This document shows, piece by piece, positions 1-7,270 of a stretch of 64,000 bases of DNA. Position 1 is the first letter of the stretch. Each line of letters starts with the position of its first letter. A program made the position numbers and the translations under genes. A model generated the notes under the pieces. The model saw only the letters and a program-made list of their open reading frames with translations, made no database searches and was not told the DNA's origin. The DNA comes from Flavobacterium sp. BFFFF2 (GTDB lineage: Bacteria > Bacteroidota > Bacteroidia > Flavobacteriales > Flavobacteriaceae), in assembly GCA_002256385.1 (NCBI GenBank), contig NKJD01000001.1:62001-126000 (forward strand), given 5' to 3'.

Positions 1-1
1 T

Positions 2-313
2 TTTGCCACCCATGACCCAACGACCTTAAACCGACAAGGCAACGATTCGGGAACCCAATACCGCAGTGCTGTTTTTTATCAAAACGAAGCCCAACAAAGC
101 CAAACCAAAGCTTATGTTGATCAGCTTACCAAAGCGCATACCTTTAAATCGGCCATCGTGACGCAAATAGTGGCAGCCTGCCCATTTTACGAAGCAGAAG
201 ATTACCACAAAAATTATTACAACCGCAACAAAGACAAAGGCTATTGCGAATATGTAATTACCCCTAAAGTTGAAAAAGTGCAGCACCAATTTAAGGGGCT
301 TTTAAAAAAATAA
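2..313 (+). CDS. msrA: Peptide methionine sulfoxide reductase MsrA (3' part only)
   Basis: Only the last 103 codons are inside the window; the N-terminal part with the catalytic GCFW motif lies upstream. The visible part begins FATHDPTTLNRQGNDSGTQY, the conserved MsrA block around the substrate pocket, and continues with YRSAVFY and a short tail ending GYCEYVITPKVEKV. MsrA reduces the S-epimer of methionine sulfoxide in proteins, using thioredoxin. The family assignment is strong even though the active-site cysteine cannot be seen. A reverse-strand open frame over the same bases is a shadow. Confidence 0.93.
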   Translation, partial: FATHDPTTLNRQGNDSGTQYRSAVFYQNEAQQSQTKAYVDQLTKAHTFKSAIVTQIVAACPFYEAEDYHKNYYNRNKDKGYCEYVITPKVEKVQHQFKGLLKK

Positions 314-584
314 ATACTATTTTAATTGTTCAATTAAATACCTCTAAAAAACTGGTTTAGTTTATTTTAATTTGAGATTGAGGAATTGAAGCGATTAAAA
401 ATTGAATTTTTGAACTGAAACTAATACTCATTGCTTAATGCCCACTTTAGACTTTCGGCTAAATTAATTTAATAACACGTCACGATTTATAGTATTGAAA
501 TTTAAAATTAATGAAATACAAAGTTGACAATCAATTAATACCACTACTTTAGCCTTTTGAACACATTAAAAATGACATTTTAAA

Positions 585-1418
585 ATGAGAAAAATTCTTT
601 TTTTAGCTTTAACGCTTTGTATTGCTTCTTGTTCTACCAATAGTTCATCTGACTCGTCAAACACGGGTACGAACCCAGCTGCTGATCAAAATTACTTTCC
701 ATTAGGCGCTACCGACTATTGGGTGTATGAAGTAAACCAAGCCCCTTCAGCTACAGTTCGTCGTGATTCTTTGTATGTCAATGGACCCATTTCATTTCCA
801 AACAACGCCAATGTTTACAACAAGTTAAGCAATAAAAACACCCCGTGGGGATTCTTTTCGACCTGCATGAATAACAATGGGCTGCGCAAAGTAAATAACA
901 GGATGTTACTTACAGGCACCATCGCGTTTGACGTGCTTAACACTGGCACCCCTATTTCATTAGATGTTACTGATTTTGCATTTTTTTCGCAAGAAACAGC
1001 GGCTGGCACGCAGATGTCAACCAAATCAGGCACTTTTACGCAAACGGTTAGTAATATTCCTTTAACCATTAATTATACTTTGACAACTACTGCCATGGCA
1101 GATGAAAGCAATTTCACTGTACCGGGAACTACAACGACCTATCCTTTGGTTAAAAAGGTGAATACTACATTGCAAATGCAAATTAATGCTTCTATAAGCA
1201 CCCCCATTGGAGCCCTTACTGCTTCCGTTTTAGATAGCCAAAAAGTGGTGGACTCTAAGCAATATTATGTGGCCAACAAAGGAAATGTGTTCACAACAAC
1301 ACATATAGTGTACAACATGAATCAGCAGACTCTTAGTTTATTACCATCAACCACTACATTGCCATTTCCCACTAGCAACGATATTACACAAACCGAAAGA
1401 TTGGTTAAACCTTTTTAA
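585..1418 (+). CDS. Hypothetical secreted lipoprotein
   Basis: 277 residues. A short lipoprotein signal peptide ends in a lipobox (LCIASC, Cys at about residue 16), followed by a Ser/Thr/Asn-rich linker. The rest is Thr- and Asn-rich, alternates polar and hydrophobic residues as beta-strands do, and has no motif I recognise. It is a single-gene unit: a 270-bp AT-rich gap precedes it and a strong hairpin terminator follows directly. It is probably tethered in the outer membrane or periplasm. I do not recognise the family; export and lipidation are the only functional statements I can support. Confidence 0.75.
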   Translation: MRKILFLALTLCIASCSTNSSSDSSNTGTNPAADQNYFPLGATDYWVYEVNQAPSATVRRDSLYVNGPISFPNNANVYNKLSNKNTPWGFFSTCMNNNGLRKVNNRMLLTGTIAFDVLNTGTPISLDVTDFAFFSQETAAGTQMSTKSGTFTQTVSNIPLTINYTLTTTAMADESNFTVPGTTTTYPLVKKVNTTLQMQINASISTPIGALTASVLDSQKVVDSKQYYVANKGNVFTTTHIVYNMNQQTLSLLPSTTTLPFPTSNDITQTERLVKPF

Positions 1419-1420
1419 AA

Positions 1421-1445
1421 AAACCGGCTGATGCCGGTTTTTTTT
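1421..1445 (+). terminator. Rho-independent terminator of the lipoprotein gene
   Basis: Perfect 8-bp stem AAACCGGC / GCCGGTTT with loop TGAT, followed by a run of T, starting 3 bp after the stop codon. Confidence 0.9.
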
Positions 1446-1446
1446 A

Positions 1447-1500
1447 TGAGTCGAAAGTCGAAAGTTGAAAGTCGGAAGTCGGAAGTCGGAAGATGAAAGT
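1447..1500. repeat. Short tandem GTCGAAAGT / GTCGGAAGT repeat
   Basis: A 9-10 bp unit (gtcgaaagt, gttgaaagt, gtcggaagt) is repeated about six times just after the terminator. The same kind of word occurs near 8933, 9150 and 16520. It is non-coding and probably arose by slippage. The rest of the gap up to 1704 is AT-rich with nothing recognisable. Confidence 0.7.
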
Positions 1501-1704
1501 CCAATGTCCAAAGCATAGTATTTAAAACTTAAAACTATAAGTGTTTGCTATATTTTTATGTATTTACTGTCTATTAAATTAGATCTACTTATTTTACATT
1601 AAGGTGTCTAGTTAAATCACAATACAATAGTATAAATTGGTTTAAAATCAAACTAGGAAAAGTAAAAAAAGAAAAATAAAAGACTTTAGGCTTTTGACTT
1701 TTGA

Positions 1705-2118
1705 CTAATGAGGTAAATAATCTTTCAACACCCCATACAAAAAGGTACCAATTAATGCCCCAACAAGGACCAAACCTACCGTTGCAAAGCCAGACCCGAA
1801 CAAGATAAATATCGGTCCAGGGCAGGTTCCTGCCAATGCCCAACCCAGTCCAAATAAGGTGCCGCCAATCCAGTATCTTAAATTGCCAGCCTCTTTGTCT
1901 TGAATGTAAACAGGCATTCCTTTGATGTCTTTTACTTTGAATTTTTTAAATAGTTGTATGCCTAACACACCAGTTGCAATAGCCACCATGATGATGCCAT
2001 ACATGTGAAACGACTCAAAGTAAAACATTTCATGGATGCGGTACCACGATACGGCTTCTGATTTGGTCAAAACGATGCCAAAAACGAAACCAACCAACAA
2101 ATATTTTAATAAGTTCAT
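1705..2118 (-). CDS. YeeE/YedE (DUF6691) family membrane protein, second half of a transporter pair
   Basis: 137 residues with four hydrophobic segments. The segment reading LFGLGWALAGTCPGP carries the Cys-Pro-Gly motif of the YeeE/YedE sulfur-transport family. In that family a cysteine lines the path for thiosulfate or other reduced sulfur compounds. The gene starts 6 bp after its partner (2125-2682) on the same strand; together they equal one full-length YeeE, which is the usual split arrangement. The downstream end runs into an AT-rich gap. The substrate is inferred from the family; the neighbouring Cys/Met-metabolism enzyme supports a sulfur role. Confidence 0.85.
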   Translation of the reverse strand: MNLLKYLLVGFVFGIVLTKSEAVSWYRIHEMFYFESFHMYGIIMVAIATGVLGIQLFKKFKVKDIKGMPVYIQDKEAGNLRYWIGGTLFGLGWALAGTCPGPIFILFGSGFATVGLVLVGALIGTFLYGVLKDYLPH

Positions 2119-2124
2119 GGTGTG

Positions 2125-2682
2125 TTAATTTAAAAGAAAAGGTAAAATAAAATGTGCCATAATTAATCCGCCTACAAAAAAACCAATCACTGCTTTTAAG
2201 GAAGGTAACTGAAAATTACTAAGCCCTGAAATGGCATGGCCAGACGTGCAACCACCTGCATACCGCGAACCAAAGCCTACTAGCAGCCCACCAATCAATA
2301 AAATAGACATGTTTTTTGGGGTTAATTGGTCCGTAGCAAACAATGCATCGGGTAATAACTTTCCATTAGGAGCATCTATCTGCCAACTTGCAAGGCGCTC
2401 AACTGTTGTGGGGTTTAGGTTTACATTACTGCTGTTTTGCAAATAATGTGTCGCCACAAAACCACCCAACATGGCTCCTGCCACAACCACCAAATTCCAT
2501 CTTTGAGATTTCCAATCCCAATCAAAAAAAGGAATTTTTTTACCCATTCCAGTCATGGAACAAAGAGACCTTAAATTGGATGACATACCAAAATTTTTAC
2601 CAAAATAAATGAGTGTCAACATAATTCCCCCGATTAAAAAACCAGCGATGGCCCAATGCCAAGTGTGCGAAAGTATCTCCAT
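2125..2682 (-). CDS. YeeE/YedE family membrane protein, first half of a transporter pair
   Basis: 185 residues from the ATG giving MEILSHTWHW; a TTG six codons upstream is open but would place the start inside a hairpin. There are about five hydrophobic helices. The motif GFGSRYAGGCTSGHAISG is the YeeE/YedE signature with the conserved Cys-Thr-Ser-Gly-His. It is paired with the 137-residue protein immediately downstream. A hairpin with a T-tract lies between the upstream PLP-enzyme gene and this start (see 2691-2733), so expression may not simply follow that gene. Sulfur-compound uptake is the likely role. Confidence 0.85.
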   Translation of the reverse strand: MEILSHTWHWAIAGFLIGGIMLTLIYFGKNFGMSSNLRSLCSMTGMGKKIPFFDWDWKSQRWNLVVVAGAMLGGFVATHYLQNSSNVNLNPTTVERLASWQIDAPNGKLLPDALFATDQLTPKNMSILLIGGLLVGFGSRYAGGCTSGHAISGLSNFQLPSLKAVIGFFVGGLIMAHFILPFLLN

Positions 2683-2690
2683 ATTTATAT

Positions 2691-2733
2691 AAAAAAACAA
2701 GGAACGAAAATAGGGTATTTATTTCGTTCCTTG
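2691..2733 (-). promoter_or_regulatory. Hairpin plus T-tract upstream of the YeeE pair (terminator or attenuator)
   Basis: A perfect 12-bp inverted repeat, CAAGGAACGAAA (2698-2709) and TTTCGTTCCTTG (2722-2733), has a 12-nt loop. Read on the minus strand it is followed at once by seven T residues, the form of an intrinsic terminator. It lies between the stop of the PLP-enzyme gene (2755) and the ATG at 2682. Either it insulates the two units, or it acts as an attenuator or operator for the transporter pair. Confidence 0.7.
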
Positions 2734-2754
2734 AAATTTGTTTCAAATCAAATT

Positions 2755-3957
2755 TTATAAAACACCAATTTCCAACATGCAGCTTTTCATTAATTGGTAA
2801 GTGCGTTCAATGTCATTGTCTAAACCAATTGAAAAACGAATTAAGCCTTCTGACAAGCCCATTATTTTTTGTTCTTCTAAAGGAATCTCACTTGATGTTG
2901 ATGAACCTGGCGCACTAAATAAGGTTTTGTAAAAGCCCAAACTCACTGCCAAATAGCCCAAATTACGGTGTTGCATGAGTTCCATTAAGGCATTGGCTTT
3001 GTCCAAAGTACCTACATCAACCGTCATCATGCCACTAAACCCGTATTCAGGATTCATCATGCGTTTAAATAACTCATGACTTGGATGGCTTTTTAGCCCT
3101 GGATACACCACCTTGAGTCCATCATGTTCAAATCGTTCCGCCAAATACATCGCATTATAACTGTGCTGTTTCATGCGAATATGCAGCGTACGCAAGTTCT
3201 TTAAAATACTCGATGAGCGCAAACTGTCCATCGTTGGACCCAACAACATGGCAGCGCCATCATTGACATTGCGCAAATCATTGATGAAGGATTGTGTGCC
3301 GCACGTAACGCCACCGATTGTGTCACTGCTTCCGTTGATGAATTTAGTTAAACTATGAATCACCACATCAGCACCGTGTTGCGCCGGCGAAATGCACAAC
3401 GGCGAAAAAGTATTGTCAACCACCAGTTTTAGGTTGTGTTTATGTGCAATAGCGGCCAAAGCAGTCATATCAGCCACTTCCAACAACGGATTGCTCACTG
3501 ACTCGCAATACAACACTTTGGTATTTGGGGTGATGGCTGCTTCTACTGCCGCTGCATTGGTGATGTCAACAAAACGAGTTTGTATGTTCCATTTTGGCAA
3601 TAAGTTTTTCATAAAAGCGTACGTACCACCATAAATGGTTCGGCTTGATACAATTTCATCGCCAGCAGCGCACAGTTGCAATAAAACAGTGGTAATGGCA
3701 CCCATTCCTGAAGCAGCCACATTGGCACTTTCCGTGCCTTCCATAGCCGCCAAAGCTTCTCCCAAATATAAGTTCATCGGCGACGAATGCCGAGAATACA
3801 AATAGCAGCCTTCCGTGTTTCCCTCAAAGGTGTCAAACATTGTTTTGGCCGACAAAAAGGTGTAGGTCGAACTATCTGAAATCGATGGATTTACTTCGCC
3901 ATATTCGCCAAAATATTGCAAATCTTGAATGTGATCGGCTGGGTGGAATTGTTTCAT
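2755..3957 (-). CDS. Cys/Met metabolism PLP-dependent enzyme (methionine gamma-lyase / cystathionine gamma-lyase-like)
   Basis: 400 residues, the normal length for the fold-I trans-sulfuration family. The PLP-binding lysine is in VIHSLTKFING, and the ESVSNPLLEVAD and VDNTFSPL blocks are present. The family includes methionine gamma-lyase, cystathionine gamma-lyase and cystathionine gamma-synthase. At the position where methionine gamma-lyases carry a characteristic cysteine (YGCT) this protein has YGGT, so a strict methionine gamma-lyase call is unsafe. An Lrp-type regulator is transcribed divergently about 500 bp away, and sulfur-transport genes lie downstream. Beta/gamma-elimination of a sulfur amino acid is the best inference. 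Confidence 0.82.
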   Translation of the reverse strand: MKQFHPADHIQDLQYFGEYGEVNPSISDSSTYTFLSAKTMFDTFEGNTEGCYLYSRHSSPMNLYLGEALAAMEGTESANVAASGMGAITTVLLQLCAAGDEIVSSRTIYGGTYAFMKNLLPKWNIQTRFVDITNAAAVEAAITPNTKVLYCESVSNPLLEVADMTALAAIAHKHNLKLVVDNTFSPLCISPAQHGADVVIHSLTKFINGSSDTIGGVTCGTQSFINDLRNVNDGAAMLLGPTMDSLRSSSILKNLRTLHIRMKQHSYNAMYLAERFEHDGLKVVYPGLKSHPSHELFKRMMNPEYGFSGMMTVDVGTLDKANALMELMQHRNLGYLAVSLGFYKTLFSAPGSSTSSEIPLEEQKIMGLSEGLIRFSIGLDNDIERTYQLMKSCMLEIGVL

Positions 3958-4008
3958 ATTTTTTTTTTTAGAATTGGTTTAAACATGGGGAATTTCTCTC
4001 TATACATA

Positions 4009-4345
4009 TTTGTTCATTTTCTTTGCTAGCCCAAAGAAAACGAACCAAAAGAAAGGGCTTTTTTGGCCCGCATAAAAGGTCATTTTTGCCTTTGGCAAAA
4101 CAAGTTTCGCTTGGCCGAAAATCCCTCCAAGGCTTCAGGATTTTATGCGGCTAGCGAAACCTATGACTACATATGCGGACCGACGGCAGTAAAGCTTCGC
4201 ACAGCGTTTAACATTAAATAGAAATCAAGGCAAAATAATTTCTTATCAATCAACAGTGTTTAAATATGGTAATATTTAAGAAACAATGATTTGACAATAA
4301 ATCTCTGTCGAAACCCCTTTGTTCATTTTCTTTGCTAGCCCAAAG
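4009..4345. repeat. Element bounded by 28-bp direct repeats, with an internal inverted repeat
   Basis: The gap 3958-4457 has no gene. An identical 28-bp word (begins TTTGTTCATT, ends GCCCAAAG) occurs at 4009-4036 and 4318-4345. Between the copies lies an inverted repeat, CCGCATAAAA (near 4062) against TTTTATGCGG (near 4140), and a smaller one, GTTTCGCT / AGCGAAAC. I recall similar 'ctttgctagcccaaag' words being scattered through flavobacterial genomes. It looks like a non-autonomous interspersed repeat. The remainder up to 4457 is AT-rich and carries the lrp promoter. Confidence 0.65.
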
Positions 4346-4431
4346 GAAGAAGAATAAAGATATATATTCAATAGGATTGTTTAATTTTAGATAAAATAAA
4401 TATAATTTTTAAATAACATAGAATAAAAATC

Positions 4432-4439
4432 TATTTTTG
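4432..4439 (+). promoter_or_regulatory. -7 promoter box of the Lrp-type gene
   Basis: TATTTTTG matches the Bacteroidota -7 consensus TAnnTTTG, 18-33 bp upstream of the two possible starts. No clear TTG is seen at -33. Confidence 0.5.
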
Positions 4440-4457
4440 GTGTTTTTTTATCGTTAA

Positions 4458-4925
4458 ATGATTTTTTTTATCATGGATGCCATTGACCAAAAACTACTCA
4501 ACCTCATGCAAACTGATGCCAAATTGACCACCAAAGCGTTGGCCTTGCAGTTAAACCTTTCCGCAACTGCAGTCTACGAACGTTTGCGCAAATGGGAACG
4601 GGCAGGCGTCATTCAGGGGTATGTGGCCTTATTGAACAAAAGTGAACTTCAAAGAGGATTTGTCGTGTTTTGCCATGTAAAACTTACGCAGCACTTACAA
4701 TCAAACATTGAACAATTTGAAAAACAAGTGGTTGGCTTGCAAGAAGTCATGGAATGTTACCACGTGAGCGGCGATTATGACTACATTTTAAAAGTTTGTG
4801 TTGCTGACATGCCCGCTTACCGTGAATTTATGGTGACTAAATTGACTAATTTGTCGCAAATTGGCAGTACGCATAGTACTTTTATGATTGGCGAAGTGAA
4901 ACACACCACTGCATTTGAGCTGTAG
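4458..4925 (+). CDS. Lrp/AsnC family transcriptional regulator
   Basis: 155 residues from the first ATG; an in-frame ATG at 4473 gives the more typical start MDAIDQKLLNLMQ. Residues about 1-60 form the AsnC-type winged helix-turn-helix (LTTKALALQLNLSATAVYER). The rest is the RAM effector-binding domain with its GDYDYILKV block. Proteins of this kind sense amino acids and act as octamers or dimers. It is transcribed away from the Cys/Met PLP-enzyme gene, which it probably regulates in response to a sulfur amino acid. That target is inferred from position only. Confidence 0.9.
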   Translation: MIFFIMDAIDQKLLNLMQTDAKLTTKALALQLNLSATAVYERLRKWERAGVIQGYVALLNKSELQRGFVVFCHVKLTQHLQSNIEQFEKQVVGLQEVMECYHVSGDYDYILKVCVADMPAYREFMVTKLTNLSQIGSTHSTFMIGEVKHTTAFEL

Positions 4926-4929
4926 AACC

Positions 4930-4969
4930 ATAAAAAAAACCTTCTGAACTACAGGCGATCAGAAGGTTT
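4930..4969 (-). terminator. Terminator of porX, possibly bidirectional
   Basis: A perfect 11-bp stem, AAACCTTCTGA (4937-4947) / TCAGAAGGTTT (4959-4969), lies between the convergent lrp-type and porX genes. The run of A on its left side gives a strong T-tract for minus-strand transcripts, i.e. those leaving porX. Confidence 0.85.
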
Positions 4970-4992
4970 ATCGATTAATATCAGAAATGATT

Positions 4993-6546
4993 TTACTTCG
5001 GACTCAATTCTATAAAAGGAATAATCATTTCTTCTAACGAAATGCCGCCGTGCTGGTACGAATTTCGGTAGTATTGCGCATAATGATTGTAATTATTTAC
5101 GTAGGTTAAAAAATGATCATTTTTAGCGAAAATAAAAGAACTACTCATATTAATGGCGGGTAAACCAATGGTTTTAGGGTCTTTAACGGCATACACATCG
5201 CGATCTTCGTAGCTCAAACTGCGCCCTGTTTTGTACCGCAAATTGAGGCTGGTATTTTTATCGCCGATTACTTTACTTGGATTTTTCACATTAATGGTTC
5301 CGTGATCGGTGGTAATAATTACTTTAAAACCAAGCTTTTGCGCTTGCATTAAAATATCAATTAAAGGCGAATTTTTAAACCAACTTAGTGTCAATGAGCG
5401 GTATGCCTTATCATCTGAGGCCAATTCTTTGATCACTTCCATTTCCGTTTTGGCATGCGACAGCATATCAACAAAATTGTATACCACCGTGACCAATTGG
5501 TGGTCTTTGAACGATTTGAAGCTTTCAGCTAATTTTTTGCCACTGTGTAAATTGGTGATTTTAAAATAATCTTGCACTAAATTCAATCCCAATCGTTTGA
5601 GGTGAGCCGCTAAAAATTCGGCCTCAAATAGGTTTTTCCCGCCTTCGTCTGGGTCATTTTTCCAGTATTGTGGAAATTGTTTCTCCATTTCAAGGGGCGT
5701 TAAGCCCGAAAACAATGCGTTTCTTGCATATTGCGTCGCCGTCGGTAAAATGGAAAAATAGGTTTTTTCTTTTTCCACTTTAAAATAAGGGGTCAACACA
5801 GGTTCAATAATTTTCCATTGGTCATAGCGGAGGTTGTCAATCACGACAAACAAAATCGGTTGGGTCTTTTTGACCAATTCAGGCACCACCCACTCGCGAA
5901 ACACGGTGTGTGATAATACAGGTTTGTCCGCTTTCGGATTAAACCAATCTTCATAATTCCGTTCAATGAATTTACTAAACTGGATGTTGGCTTCCACTTT
6001 TTGACTTTCCAAAATGGAAATAAGCCCTGGATCGCTGATGTTTTCCAATTCCAATTCCCAAAAAAGTAGTTTTTTATACAAATCAACCCAGTCTTCGTAG
6101 CTGTTCACTTGCCCTAATTCCATGGCAATTTTTCGGAATTCCTTTTGGTAATCCAAAGTCGTTTTTTCTGAAATCAAACGCGAGTGGTCCAAGTTCTTTT
6201 TCAAACTCAATAAAATCTGATTTGGATTGACAGGCTTAATGAGGTAATCGGCAATTTTTGAACCAATAGCCTCCTCCATAATCAATTCCTCTTCGCTTTT
6301 GGTAATCATGATAATAGGAACCGATGATTTTTTTTCTTTCATTTCTGAAAGCGTTTCCAAACCGCTAATCCCCGGCATGTTTTCGTCTAAAAACACCACA
6401 TCGAATGTTTCAGCGTCAAACAAATCGAGCGCATCACGGCCATTATTACAGGTAGTGACAGCGTAGTTTTTTTGTTGTAAAAATAAAATGTGTGGTTTCA
6501 ATAAATCGATTTCATCATCGACCCAAAGGATTTTTATCGGGTTCAT
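4993..6546 (-). CDS. porX: PorX: T9SS-associated response regulator with PglZ domain
   Basis: 517 residues from the ATG at 6546 (MNPIKILWVDDE); a further upstream ATG would add an unlikely 20-residue leader. Residues 1-120 are a CheY-like receiver with the acidic pair D10/D11, phospho-acceptor D54 (FLDENMPG) and conserved Lys (YLIKPVNP). The C-terminal part is a PglZ (alkaline-phosphatase-like) domain with metal-site motifs VVIDNLRYDQW, LPTATQYARN, VDMLSHA and TTDHGT. PorX works with the sensor PorY and a sigma factor to control type IX secretion genes, and its PglZ domain is reported to act on nucleotide messengers. It is monocistronic here and the receiver is intact. Confidence 0.93.
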   Translation of the reverse strand: MNPIKILWVDDEIDLLKPHILFLQQKNYAVTTCNNGRDALDLFDAETFDVVFLDENMPGISGLETLSEMKEKKSSVPIIMITKSEEELIMEEAIGSKIADYLIKPVNPNQILLSLKKNLDHSRLISEKTTLDYQKEFRKIAMELGQVNSYEDWVDLYKKLLFWELELENISDPGLISILESQKVEANIQFSKFIERNYEDWFNPKADKPVLSHTVFREWVVPELVKKTQPILFVVIDNLRYDQWKIIEPVLTPYFKVEKEKTYFSILPTATQYARNALFSGLTPLEMEKQFPQYWKNDPDEGGKNLFEAEFLAAHLKRLGLNLVQDYFKITNLHSGKKLAESFKSFKDHQLVTVVYNFVDMLSHAKTEMEVIKELASDDKAYRSLTLSWFKNSPLIDILMQAQKLGFKVIITTDHGTINVKNPSKVIGDKNTSLNLRYKTGRSLSYEDRDVYAVKDPKTIGLPAINMSSSFIFAKNDHFLTYVNNYNHYAQYYRNSYQHGGISLEEMIIPFIELSPK

Positions 6547-6683
6547 AGGCTTGTTGTTCGTAAATAGGCAGCAAATGGTGCTGATTTCAAAGTAACGGAA
6601 AAACAAACAAAATAGTTTGCATCGAAGTATTAATTTTTTGCCAAAAAACGAGGATTGAAATCTACTACAGTTTCAAAAATTAA

Positions 6684-7196
6684 TTACACAACAATAGATT
6701 TTAACCAGTATTCAACGGTTAATAATTGGCCATGTTTTAGGGCAACGTTCGGAATTTCACCCACTTTTTGAAATCCCATTTTTTGGTGAAATTGCAAACT
6801 TGTAATGTGTTTGGAGTCAATAACACCGATCAAATTTTTAATATTCAGGTCGCGGGCATTTGCTTCTAAATGGTTGTATAACAGGCGGCCCAATCCTTGT
6901 CCCTGAAAATCTGTATGCAAATAAATGGAATGTTCGGCGGTCATGGCGTAGCCCGATTGCGGCCTAAAGGGCGACAAATAGGCAAAACCCATTACTTTTT
7001 TGGTAGATTCTTGCTCAAGTACCCAAACTGGATATCCTTGATTTTGAAGATTTTGAAACCGCTGCAATTGATCAGCAGCCGTTCTTTGGTTGCTCTCATA
7101 TAAAAAAGGACAATCTTTAATGAGTGGATTGTAAATATCTATGATGGCCGATACATCAGCGGCTTCAAACAAACGAATGTGATTGGTGCGTTCCAT
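6684..7196 (-). CDS. GNAT N-acetyltransferase, phosphinothricin acetyltransferase-like
   Basis: 170 residues. The acetyl-CoA-binding motif A reads DFQGQGLGRLLY (about residues 95-107), with the preceding AEHSIYLH strand and the later HQKMGFQKVGE segment typical of the PAT/YncA subgroup. Members acetylate small amines such as phosphinothricin or methionine sulfone/sulfoximine. The gene is divergent from menD, with exact -7 boxes for both genes in the 74-bp gap; its own box puts the start of transcription close to the ATG. The substrate cannot be told from sequence alone. Confidence 0.87.
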   Translation of the reverse strand: MERTNHIRLFEAADVSAIIDIYNPLIKDCPFLYESNQRTAADQLQRFQNLQNQGYPVWVLEQESTKKVMGFAYLSPFRPQSGYAMTAEHSIYLHTDFQGQGLGRLLYNHLEANARDLNIKNLIGVIDSKHITSLQFHQKMGFQKVGEIPNVALKHGQLLTVEYWLKSIVV

Positions 7197-7203
7197 AAAG
7201 GTT

Positions 7204-7251
7204 CAAAGATAGAAAAAAGTTATGCGATCGAAATTTCCCTTCGTACCTTTG
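7204..7251. promoter_or_regulatory. Divergent promoters for the acetyltransferase gene and menD
   Basis: Two exact TAnnTTTG boxes: TATCTTTG on the minus strand (7204-7211) and TACCTTTG on the plus strand (7244-7251). They are back to back in the 74-bp gap, so the two genes probably share a control region. The -33 elements are weak (ATG or TTT instead of TTG). Confidence 0.65.
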
Positions 7252-7270
7252 CAACCCTTTACTCAAAGCC

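Noticed and set aside
26..289. Minus-strand 87-codon hydrophobic frame at the left edge
   Set aside because: Antisense shadow of msrA, whose plus-strand frame has unmistakable MsrA motifs.
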